A stretch of DNA of 64,000 bases, taken from NCBI GenBank assembly GCA_002898255.1, contig BEIE01000003.1, positions 124,001 through 188,000 of the forward strand. The letters run 5' to 3'. A program made the translations under genes and the position numbers. The notes beneath the pieces are model-generated. The model saw only the letters and a list, made by a program, of their open reading frames with translations, searched no databases and was not told where the DNA came from. Shown here one piece after another: positions 52,770 to 60,682 of this stretch (position 1 is the stretch's first letter; each line of letters opens with the position of its first letter). This DNA comes from a bacterium HR28 (lineage in GTDB: Bacteria > Chloroflexota > Chloroflexia > Thermomicrobiales > Thermomicrobiaceae).

Positions 52770-53561
52770 ATGGGTACCGTGAAGCTCTATGACCTCTCAC
52801 AGCCGCTCAATCAGGAGGTCTCGTTCTGGCCGTTCTATCCGCCGTTCGAGGTGAAGTACATCAAGCGTAAGGCGGAGCACGGTGTCAACGCCCAGTACAT
52901 CATGACCTCCAACCACATGGGGACGCACCTTGACGCGCCGCGGCATTTCATCACGGGTGGCAAGACGATCGATCAGATTCCTCTCGAGTGGCTCTACGGT
53001 CCGGGGGTCATCGTCGATCTCTCGGACGTGCTGGACGAGCTCGATATCTTCACGCCGGAGATGATTGAGGAGCGGGTAGAAGTCCGCGAGGGTGATATTC
53101 TGTTCATCCACACCGGCTGGCACCGGTATGCTCAGTTCGGTGAGCAGCCGGACGAAGAAAAGTACCTACTCCGCCATCCTGGCCCGCATCCCTCGATCGT
53201 CGACTGGCTGATCGCGAAGAAGATCAAAATTTGGGGTGTAGACATGGTCTCAACCGACCACCCGATGAATCTGCCGATTGGTCGGTTCCTGGGGCGTGGT
53301 GGTCTTGAGCAATGGAAGCGGGTGCGTGCGATCTGCGAGCGGAAGTTTGGCGAGAAGCTCAACGAGCTCTTTCCCGAGGAGCACTACCAGTTGACACACA
53401 ATGCGCTCTTCCCGCATGACTGCATTCATGTCGAGAATCTTGGTGGGGAGATCGGCCGGAAGGAGCTCCACAACCGGCGACTGACGCTTGGCGTTTTCCC
53501 CTGGTTGTTCAAGGGTGGTGAGGCAGCGTTCTGTCGTGCCGTTGCCTTTGTTGAAGAGTGA
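52770..53561 (+). CDS. Cyclase-family metal hydrolase 1 (kynurenine formamidase/isatin hydrolase-like)
   Basis: 263 aa from ATG 52770, 9 bases after AAGGGAAGGG (ATG 52761 directly abuts that site). The metal motif HxGTHxDxPxH is complete: H49, H53, D55 and H59. Members hydrolyse cyclic amides or formamides (isatin to isatinate, N-formylkynurenine). The C-terminal HDCIHVENLGGEI and FPWLFKGGEAAFCR segments occur also in the next cyclase. A ring-opening amidase role downstream of the hydroxylase is inferred from position. Confidence 0.9.
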   Translation: MGTVKLYDLSQPLNQEVSFWPFYPPFEVKYIKRKAEHGVNAQYIMTSNHMGTHLDAPRHFITGGKTIDQIPLEWLYGPGVIVDLSDVLDELDIFTPEMIEERVEVREGDILFIHTGWHRYAQFGEQPDEEKYLLRHPGPHPSIVDWLIAKKIKIWGVDMVSTDHPMNLPIGRFLGRGGLEQWKRVRAICERKFGEKLNELFPEEHYQLTHNALFPHDCIHVENLGGEIGRKELHNRRLTLGVFPWLFKGGEAAFCRAVAFVEE

Positions 53562-53634
53562 GAGAAGCGGGGCTCACGCCTTGGGCTTTCCCTCCCTCAA
53601 CAGCGGTGTCGCCCTGGGGAAGGGATGAAGGACC

Positions 53635-53664
53635 TTCGGGAACGGTTTACCAGCCGTTCCCGAA
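53635..53664 (+). repeat. Perfect 11-base stem-loop between the two cyclase genes
   Basis: TTCGGGAACGG and CCGTTCCCGAA around TTTACCAG, 30 bases before the second cyclase. No T-run follows, so it is more likely an mRNA-processing or stability element than a terminator. Confidence 0.7.
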
Positions 53665-53693
53665 AGTGAAATCGGGGAAAGGACGTCATACCG

Positions 53694-54515
53694 ATGGTGG
53701 TTGATCTCGCGCGCTGCCGCGTGTTGGATCTCTCCCAAGACTGGGATATTCACACGCCGGGTTTTGCCCTTTACGAGGGACCGACGGTCAAGTGGATCAA
53801 GCGAGTGGCGTTCGAGCGAGCTGGTGGACAGTGGATCTCCTCGACCCTGCACGTGGGGACCCACCTGGACGCTCCGCTGCACTTTATTACTGGGGGTGAG
53901 GACATCGCCTCAATCCCGCTGAGCAAGCTGGTGGGTTGGGCGTGCATCGTCGATCTGACACGCTACGGCATTGGTGACTACGACATTTATGGGCCGGAAC
54001 ACTTTGAACAGTGGGAGCGAGATACCGGCATCACCATCCAACCGGGTGATATTTTGGTGATCCACACGGGGTATCACCATTACTACCCGAGTGACTGGGC
54101 CACTGATCCTGCACTTCGGCAGCCAGACGAGACACGATATTTCATCAAGCATCCGGGACCGACGCGTGCTTTTGCCGAGTGGGTGCTCGAGCGCAAGATC
54201 GCTTGGCTGGCTGTTGACTGTGCATCGGCAGATCACCCGTTCAACACAGTGATTCGGAAAATCCGGGCAGATCTGATACCGGAGCTCGAAGCGAAACATG
54301 GGAAACGGATCGACGAGCTCTTGCCCGAACGAGACTACCAAGTGATGCACTTTCATCTTTTCCCCCACGGCGTCATCCACATTGAGAACGCGGGGGGTGA
54401 AATCGACAAGGTGCTGGATCGACGCATTATGGTGGGCTGTTTCCCGTGGCGCTTTAAAGGCGGCGAGGCCGCGTTCTGCCGCTTTGTAGCCTTTGTGCCG
54501 GAGGATGAGTTGTAG
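53694..54515 (+). CDS. Cyclase-family metal hydrolase 2
   Basis: 273 aa, paralogue of the preceding cyclase. HVGTHLDAPLH gives metal ligands H53, H57, D59 and H63. HPGPTRAFAEWVLERKIAWLAVD and FPHGVIHIENAGGEIDK are family segments. ATG start; preceded by GGGGAAAGGACG. The two cyclases are clearly diverged, so they probably act on different intermediates of one pathway or form a heteromer. Confidence 0.9.
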   Translation: MVVDLARCRVLDLSQDWDIHTPGFALYEGPTVKWIKRVAFERAGGQWISSTLHVGTHLDAPLHFITGGEDIASIPLSKLVGWACIVDLTRYGIGDYDIYGPEHFEQWERDTGITIQPGDILVIHTGYHHYYPSDWATDPALRQPDETRYFIKHPGPTRAFAEWVLERKIAWLAVDCASADHPFNTVIRKIRADLIPELEAKHGKRIDELLPERDYQVMHFHLFPHGVIHIENAGGEIDKVLDRRIMVGCFPWRFKGGEAAFCRFVAFVPEDEL

Positions 54516-54517
54516 CC

Positions 54518-55510
54518 GTGCGGGCCATGGTCCTCGAACGACCAGGACAGCCACTCGTTCTGCGCGAGCTTCCCATTCCCGAGCCTGGTGTGGGGCAGGT
54601 GCTCCTCCGCGTTCGTGCCTGTGGTGTCTGTCGCACTGATCTGCATATTGTTGATGGAGAACTCCCGAACCCGAAGCTCCCGTTAATCCTCGGACACCAG
54701 ATCGTCGGGGAAGTGGTTCAGAAGGGGCCCGGTGCCGAGCGCTACCAGATTGGGCAGCGCGTCGGTGTGCCGTGGCTTGGGTGGACGTGCGGTGAGTGCC
54801 GATTCTGCCAGAGCGGGCGCGAGAACTTGTGTGATCGCGCCCGCTTCACTGGCTACACACTCGACGGGGGCTATGCTGAGTACGCAGTCGCCGACGAGCG
54901 CTATTGTTTCCCAATTCCGGATGGCTATCCCGATGAGCAAGCGGCACCGCTTCTCTGTGCTGGGCTGATCGGCTACCGTGCGCTGCGCTTCACTGCTGGG
55001 GCACGCCGACTTGGCTTTTACGGCTTTGGTGCAGCGGCCCATATCCTGACCCAAGTAGCAGTTTGGCAAGGGCGCGCCGTCTATGCCTTTACGCGACCGG
55101 GTGATGTCGAGGGACAAGCGTTTGCTCGCTCTCTCGGTGCTGTGTGGGCTGGCGGATCGGACGAACTCCCACCCGAGCCGCTTGAGGCTGCACTGATCTT
55201 CGCGCCAGTCGGGGCGTTGGTTCCCCAAGCGCTGCGGGCAGTGGAGAAGGGTGGCGTGGTCGTCTGTGCCGGGATCCACATGAGCGATATCCCGTCGTTC
55301 CCGTACGCGTTGCTCTGGGAAGAGCGTGTCGTCCGATCGGTCGCCAACCTGACGCGGCAGGACGGTGAAGAGTTCCTCCAGCTGGCCCCGGAAGTCCCCG
55401 TGCGCACCCAAGTACAGCTGTATCCGTTGTCAGAAGCAAACCAAGCACTCGAGGATCTCCGCACCGGACGCGTGCGGGGAGCGGCGGTGCTCGTTATTAC
55501 CCAGTCGTAG
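54518..55510 (+). CDS. Zinc-dependent alcohol dehydrogenase
   Basis: 330 aa, medium-chain dehydrogenase. Catalytic zinc ligands C38 and H60; structural zinc cysteines C91, C94, C97 and C105 (CGECRFCQSGRENLC). The NAD(P) loop reads YGFGAAAH, as in the AdhA-like group. GTG start two bases after the cyclase stop, so it is the last gene of the hydroxylase-cyclase operon. The last 14 bases overlap the convergent P-type ATPase gene. Confidence 0.92.
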   Translation: MRAMVLERPGQPLVLRELPIPEPGVGQVLLRVRACGVCRTDLHIVDGELPNPKLPLILGHQIVGEVVQKGPGAERYQIGQRVGVPWLGWTCGECRFCQSGRENLCDRARFTGYTLDGGYAEYAVADERYCFPIPDGYPDEQAAPLLCAGLIGYRALRFTAGARRLGFYGFGAAAHILTQVAVWQGRAVYAFTRPGDVEGQAFARSLGAVWAGGSDELPPEPLEAALIFAPVGALVPQALRAVEKGGVVVCAGIHMSDIPSFPYALLWEERVVRSVANLTRQDGEEFLQLAPEVPVRTQVQLYPLSEANQALEDLRTGRVRGAAVLVITQS

Positions 55511-58115
55511 GAGTTCGTCGCGTCCAGCGCTTCCAGAGTGCATCGACGAGAGCGACAGCCGGTGCTGCCAGTGCGGCGAGGAGCCAACCGATCGGGGGTG
55601 GCGGGGCGTGATGAATGATGCGTGCCACTGGCGAAACAAAGAGTGTCGCAAGGAGGAGCGTGAAGCTCCCGAAAATGGCGAGGACGATAGCAGGATTGCC
55701 CCGGAGCCCCGTGCGCCAGATGGGGAGTGTCTCGCTGCGGTTGGCCAGGGCGTTCGCCGCCTGCCCGAAGACCACCGTCGCGAAGGCTGTACCCGAAGCG
55801 GTGAAGAGTGCCACGAGAGACGGTAGTTCTGCCCCTGGCCGCCAGCCGAAGTGAGCTAAAACGACGAAGAAGGCGAGTAGCTCCATCGCCGCTTCTGTTG
55901 GTCCAAGTGTCAGGAAGGCGCGTGTCAAGAGTTTCCGGTCGATGAGATGTTGGCGTGGCGGTGGAGTGCGCAAGGTGTCGGGAGCTGGCGGTTCGACGCC
56001 GAGTGCTAAGGCTGGGAGGGCATCAGTACCGAGATCTAACAGGAGCACCTGCAGCACACCGAGAGCAAGTGGGAGGCGCCCGCCGCTGAGTGCCCAGATG
56101 ACAAATGGGGCGAGTTCCGCCACGTTGTCCGTGAGGTGGTAAGTCAGGAAACGGCGAATATTGTTGTATGTTGCTCGTCCTTGCTCGATCGCTGCGACGA
56201 TCGTGGCAAAGTTGTCATCGAGCAAGACAAGGTCGGCTGCCTCACGAGCGACATCCGTGCCGGTTTGTCCCATCGCAACGCCGACATCGGCTTCGTGTAA
56301 TGCTGGCGCATCGTTCACACCATCACCGGTCATCGCCACCACATGGCCACGAGCGCGCAACGCCCGTGCTATGCGGAGCTTGTCTTCTGGGGCGACCCGC
56401 GCCAGAACGACCTCGTCGCGATCAATCAGAGCTCCGAGAACGGCCTCATCCGCCGGCAACTGGTCGCCAGTCAACACAAGAGGGCGGTCGCCGACTAATC
56501 CGACACGCTTGGCGACCGCGACTGCGGTGGCTGGGTGGTCGCCGGTCACCATAATCACCCGAATCCCCGCGGCACGACAGCGAGCGATCGCCTCCGCTGC
56601 CTCTGGTCGTGGTGGATCGAGGAAACCGATGAGGCCGAGGACCTCGAGGTCCTGTTCGAGCTGATCAGGATCAGTGACCCGGGTCGCCTCCTCAGGGGCG
56701 AGTTGTTTTGTTGCTACTGCGATGATGCGAAGTCCCTCAGCTGCGAGAGCCTGCGCCGCAGTCTCGGCGTCACTGGCGCGTCGACACCGGGGCAGAACAG
56801 TTTCCGGTGCCCCCTTGACGACGAGTTGACCATTTACGATCACACTCATGCGTCGTCGGTGCGGATCGAAGGGGAACACATGCTGTGGCGCTGAGCCGGC
56901 TTTCAGATGATCGACATCGATCCCCAGTCGCTGAGCCAGAACCCAGACGGCAGCGTCGAGCGGGTCACCCTCAGGCACCCAGCGCCCGCCACGATTCACC
57001 GCCCGTCCCTCGGAGCAGAGTGCCGCCGCAGCAGCGAGCCGACGGACCGCAGCCGCAGCGCCGTCGACGACTTCAACAGAACCACTTGGTGTATAGCCCT
57101 GCCCTTCGATACGCGCGCTGCCGTGCGGAGTCCAAACAGCCACAGCGGTCAACTCGTTCCGGGTCAAAGTACCCGTCTTGTCGGTACAGATGACAGTGGT
57201 GAGCCCTAACGTCTCAACCGCCTCCAGATGGCGGACGAGCGCCTGCCGCTGTGCCATTCGTTGGGCAGCGATCGCCAGGGAGAGGGTAATAGTCGGCAGG
57301 AGTCCCTCCGGCACGAGCGCCACAGTCACTCCAAGCGTGAAAAGAAAGGCGTCGACCAGCGGCAGTCCAGCGAGGAGGGCGACGAGGAAGAAGATCGCTC
57401 CCACGCTCAGTGCAGCGACACTGATGACTCGGACCAAACGGTCGAGTTCGCGTGCCAACGGGGTTGGTCCGGCGCGGGGGGCTTGCGTGAGATGAGCGAT
57501 GCCGGCGAGACGAGTACGCGTCCCCGTAGCAATCACGACGCCGACGGCCAGCCCACGCACGACAAACGTACCGGCGAAGGCCATCTCGCCAGCTGCTGGG
57601 TTTGCAGGGACGCTTTCGCCGGTGAAGGTCGAGACATCAAGTGCGAAATCCTCCACTTCAGCTAGGACGATGTCGGCCGGAACTCGGTCGCCGGCCTGCA
57701 GAATGACGACGTCACCTGGGACGAGTTCGCGGGCCTCGACCGTGACGGTCTGGCCGTCCCGGCGGACGGTAATGCGGCTCGGTAGGAGCGATCGCAGCCG
57801 TGCCGCAGCCCGTTCCGCACGATATTCCTGGAAGAAGGCAAAAAGGCCATTGAGGAGGATGATCGCCACAATCGCGGTCGCGAGTTCGGGCATTCCTGCG
57901 ACGAAAGCGAGGGCCGCGGCGACCCACAACAGAATCGCGAAGAAGTGCGTGAGCTGACTCAACGCAAGACGCCAGAGCGATACAGGACGCGGCGGAGGCA
58001 ACTCGTTGGGACCGTAGAGGCGGAGACGCGCACGTGCCTCCTCGCTTGAGAGGCCCGTTGTGAGATCGGAGGTTTCGGGGTGTGTGTCTTGCAGAGGAGC
58101 CTGGTGAGCGTCCAT
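55497..58115 (-). CDS. P2-type cation-transporting ATPase
   Basis: 872 aa. Actuator TGES loop in STFTGESVPANP, M4 PEGLLPT, phosphorylation site DKTGTLTRNE, ATP-binding KGAPETVLPRC and hinge TGDGVNDAPAL. The M5/M6 segments TDNVAELAPFVIW and LLLDLGTDALPALALG resemble Na+/K+-ATPase-type pumps (SNIPEITPF, DLGTDMVPA) more than SERCA or heavy-metal pumps. Ten membrane helices expected. ATG 58115 is chosen; GTG 58121 is an alternative, and the predicted transcription start falls almost on it, suggesting a leaderless mRNA. Confidence 0.92.
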   Translation of the reverse strand: MDAHQAPLQDTHPETSDLTTGLSSEEARARLRLYGPNELPPPRPVSLWRLALSQLTHFFAILLWVAAALAFVAGMPELATAIVAIILLNGLFAFFQEYRAERAAARLRSLLPSRITVRRDGQTVTVEARELVPGDVVILQAGDRVPADIVLAEVEDFALDVSTFTGESVPANPAAGEMAFAGTFVVRGLAVGVVIATGTRTRLAGIAHLTQAPRAGPTPLARELDRLVRVISVAALSVGAIFFLVALLAGLPLVDAFLFTLGVTVALVPEGLLPTITLSLAIAAQRMAQRQALVRHLEAVETLGLTTVICTDKTGTLTRNELTAVAVWTPHGSARIEGQGYTPSGSVEVVDGAAAAVRRLAAAAALCSEGRAVNRGGRWVPEGDPLDAAVWVLAQRLGIDVDHLKAGSAPQHVFPFDPHRRRMSVIVNGQLVVKGAPETVLPRCRRASDAETAAQALAAEGLRIIAVATKQLAPEEATRVTDPDQLEQDLEVLGLIGFLDPPRPEAAEAIARCRAAGIRVIMVTGDHPATAVAVAKRVGLVGDRPLVLTGDQLPADEAVLGALIDRDEVVLARVAPEDKLRIARALRARGHVVAMTGDGVNDAPALHEADVGVAMGQTGTDVAREAADLVLLDDNFATIVAAIEQGRATYNNIRRFLTYHLTDNVAELAPFVIWALSGGRLPLALGVLQVLLLDLGTDALPALALGVEPPAPDTLRTPPPRQHLIDRKLLTRAFLTLGPTEAAMELLAFFVVLAHFGWRPGAELPSLVALFTASGTAFATVVFGQAANALANRSETLPIWRTGLRGNPAIVLAIFGSFTLLLATLFVSPVARIIHHAPPPPIGWLLAALAAPAVALVDALWKRWTRRTPTTG

Positions 58116-58127
58116 CGTCACAAGCAG

Positions 58128-58133
58128 AGTATA
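58128..58133 (-). promoter_or_regulatory. -10 element for the P-type ATPase
   Basis: Minus-strand TATACT 13 bases before ATG 58115; the -35 (TGCCCG, 17 bases upstream) is weak. Confidence 0.4.
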
Positions 58134-58461
58134 GCCGGAGGGAATTCGTGCGGGCAGGCATGGCCAAGGGCTCGGGGAGGCTGTGTGGTGACGTCGTGCC
58201 TTGACTCAGGCAGCGACCGGCGCTTGTGGTTCGTTGGCGCAGGTGAAGGTCGGTGAGAGACGGTACGGGCGGGCAGAGCGCCAAGTGCAGGCGTGGAGGC
58301 TTGGTGATTTTGGCGAGATCCTTCGCCTCGCCGAGTAGGAACCAAGCGAACTTTCACCGAAGAGCACTTTGGGCTCGAGGAAAAGGACGGCGAGCGCAGC
58401 GTGCCAGTGTGACAGGGCGGCGAACGAATTGCGGTATGGCGATGGGAGCAAAGTGGCGAGC
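58134..58461. other. Intergenic stretch between the ATPase and tRNA promoters
   Basis: No gene recognised in about 330 bases. Confidence 0.4.
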
Positions 58462-58490
58462 TTGCAGCAAAGGAGACGCATCGGTATACT
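58462..58490 (+). promoter_or_regulatory. Promoter of the tRNA-Thr pair
   Basis: TTGCAG (58462-58467), 17-base spacer, TATACT (58485-58490); 19 bases from the first tRNA. Confidence 0.75.
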
Positions 58491-58509
58491 CCTTGTGTGT
58501 CAAGCCTGG

Positions 58510-58582
58510 GCCCACGTAGCTCAGGAGGCAGAGCACAATCTTGGTAAGATTGAGGTCCCGGGTTCGAGTCCCGGCGTGGGCT
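58510..58582 (+). tRNA. tRNA-Thr (GGT)
   Basis: Complete cloverleaf: acceptor GCCCACG/CGTGGGC, anticodon stem CAATC/GATTG with loop TTGGTAA (anticodon GGT), T arm CCGGG-TTCGAGT-CCCGG. CCA is not encoded. Only six bases separate it from the next tRNA. Confidence 0.96.
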
Positions 58583-58588
58583 CCGAAG

Positions 58589-58663
58589 GCCGGTGTAGCT
58601 CAGCGGTAGAGCAGCTGTTTCGTAAACAGCAGGTCGTCGGTTCGAATCCGACCACCGGCTCCA
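58589..58663 (+). tRNA. tRNA-Thr (CGT)
   Basis: Acceptor GCCGGTG/CACCGGC, anticodon stem GCTGT/ACAGC with loop TTCGTAA (anticodon CGT), T arm GTCGG-TTCGAAT-CCGAC; CCA encoded at 58661-58663. Its 3' half is repeated, with changes, at 59903-59946. Confidence 0.96.
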
Positions 58664-58959
58664 TTTTCCATCTCCAAGCGCCTTCGGTACGCTTTGGTCC
58701 CTCCGCGTCCGCATCCAGCGGGCGTTGGCCTTCGGATGCACCCAAATAGTCTAGGGCGACATGAAAATGGGAAGGCGATGCCACCGTATCCTCGTAACGT
58801 CGCATATCCACTCTCAGGGAAAGGCACAGGCCATGGTGGGCACGCGACTACTATCCGGGATACTGCCTGAGGTACGTGTCTAGCCTGGCCCTCGGTACGT
58901 CCTGCCACGACCCCCTGTGTGTTCGAAGCGAGGGTATCACGGTGGTAAGAGGGAGCGCG

Positions 58960-59673
58960 ATGGGGAGGGGAGCACGGTACAGCTGGTCGAGCGTCGTTGC
59001 GTTCGTGCTCCTCGGGCTGATCGTCGGCGGCTGCCGGGCGCCGTCCATTTTGCCAAGTGCAACACCACGCTCAGCGGCGCCAGGGCCTTACCCGAGTGCT
59101 GTGATGACACCGTCTCCGACTCCGGTTGTGGCCAGCACGCCGCCGTCGACGATGGGAACGCCAGTAGTGACACCGCAGTCAGATTCTTGGGTCGGAGCAA
59201 TAACGCCTACCGCGACGCTACCCGCAGTGACTCCATCAGCATCGCCAGGCGCCATCGTGACACCGGCTGCCTCAGCGCAGGTGGAGGTGAGCATTACACC
59301 GCTCACTACTGATTGCCAGGCAGCGGAGCCGCCGTCTCCGCAAGTGCCAAGTGACGCCACAAATGTCGTAGTGCGTACAAAAGGGTGCGTGCGACTCACC
59401 ATTGCTCCGGGGCTCAGCTACTTCTTCGATACGCTTGCACTCGTGGCCAATCCTCCTGCCTGTGCTGCTGCCTTTGCCACGTTCAGCTGGGCCGTGTTGA
59501 GCCCGAGCGGCGCTGGGGTGGTGCTAAAGACCGGTCATCAAGGCGTCTGGAACCAGGTAGGCAGTGGCCCGACTGGCACTGCTGGCGGATACTGCGGTGC
59601 GATTGAACTTCACAATCCAAATACGCAGAGTGTGACGCTCGATCTTGCTTATGTGCTCGTTGAAGCCTCGTAG
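58960..59673 (+). CDS. Hypothetical lipoprotein with Pro/Thr-rich linker
   Basis: About 237 aa from ATG 58960 (RBS GAGGGAG). Signal with lipobox-like VGGC near residue 26, a Ser/Thr/Pro low-complexity linker (about 30-115), then a roughly 110-residue C-terminal domain with several cysteines (DCQAAEPP, TKGCVRL, ANPPACAA, GGYCGAIELHN). I do not recognise the domain; the cysteines suggest disulfides. It lies between the tRNA-Thr gene and a tRNA-Thr remnant. Confidence 0.75.
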   Translation: MGRGARYSWSSVVAFVLLGLIVGGCRAPSILPSATPRSAAPGPYPSAVMTPSPTPVVASTPPSTMGTPVVTPQSDSWVGAITPTATLPAVTPSASPGAIVTPAASAQVEVSITPLTTDCQAAEPPSPQVPSDATNVVVRTKGCVRLTIAPGLSYFFDTLALVANPPACAAAFATFSWAVLSPSGAGVVLKTGHQGVWNQVGSGPTGTAGGYCGAIELHNPNTQSVTLDLAYVLVEAS

Positions 59674-59694
59674 ATGGCTTTGTTGCTAGCAAGA

Positions 59695-59946
59695 GCCGGT
59701 GTAGCCGACAGAGGTTCTACAGGGTCTGGTGTTTGGTAGGAATACGAGACTATTGCGTGAGATGCGGAGCGACACGGGAGAGACCGAGACTGAGATAAAG
59801 GTTTGCCATCATTGAGTTTCCTGCGACAAGCGAGAGGAAACTCAAAGCATCTCTACGCCTGAGTACAAACTGTCACCATTCTCGATGGCGAAGACGTTGG
59901 CATTTCATGCACAGCAGGTCGTCGAGTCGAATCCGACCGCCGGCTC
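59695..59946 (+). pseudogene. Degenerate split tRNA-Thr(CGT) remnant
   Basis: 59903-59946 matches the 3' half of the tRNA at 58589 (anticodon loop to acceptor end) at about 38 of 44 positions; CAGCAGGTCGTCG and TCGAATCCGACC are exact. At 59695-59705 the first 11 tRNA bases GCCGGTGTAGC occur exactly. About 200 bases separate the two pieces, so no functional tRNA can form. Confidence 0.65.
59812..59845. repeat. Perfect 11-base inverted repeat inside the tRNA remnant
   Basis: TTGAGTTTCCT and AGGAAACTCAA with a 12-base loop, located between the 5' and 3' pieces of the tRNA-Thr remnant. No T-run. Confidence 0.8.
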
Positions 59947-60655
59947 GCGCGAAAGCTCACCATAATGCTTCATCCCCGGATTTCGTCAGGCTTTACGTGG
60001 GAGCGCTTATTTTCTGTCCACAGTCGCGTGAAGGAGTCCGCCGGGCTCGCAGGTAGCTGGGTGAGGGCGGCGGTCACGATGCATAGTGTTGTACTGTCAC
60101 CGTCGCGCCAGATCGAGGATCGTGCTCACCAACGGGAGATCACACCCTCTGGTGCTGTGCGAGTCGTCCAGCCTTGGAATGGAGATTGAGACAACAGGTG
60201 AGAGAGACTGTGGCTAGTTGCTCCGTTCGTGTGTAGACCTGGTGAACGTTAGACGCACAGCGCAGAGCTATGGGCGAACCGCAAAGAGAGGTTGGCATTC
60301 AAAGCGCCGTTTGGTTGTTACCCCATACTGTCGGACCCCCCGCGTCGTGCACTACGATCCGGCCAGGTAGAGGGAACGGAGGTGCGCCGTGCGTGGGTTG
60401 TGGAGCGCTTGGCACGCGAACCGCCGGGAAGCGGAGATGATGCACGGATGAAGCTGAGGAGCGTGAGCATTTGTCTCAACTACAGAAGGAAGTCAGCTCT
60501 CTCCGAAGGCCATCGTCGGAGGGCATCGTCGTCTGTGTTGACCGGCGCCAGCATCTTCACAACTGCGCGTCTGTGCCTCAAAGTGGCGCGAAAGATAATC
60601 TACGGAGAGAATACGGGAGACGCGCTGATCTATACTCGTTCCTAGGTTTCTCACC
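59947..60655. other. Intergenic stretch, no gene recognised
   Basis: About 700 bases without a convincing gene. Short open frames have no ribosome-binding site or recognisable composition; GGCCATCGTCGGAGGGCATCG at about 60508 is a small imperfect duplication. Confidence 0.4.
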
Positions 60656-60682
60656 GTGCCAGCGCTGTTATCCACAGATGGT

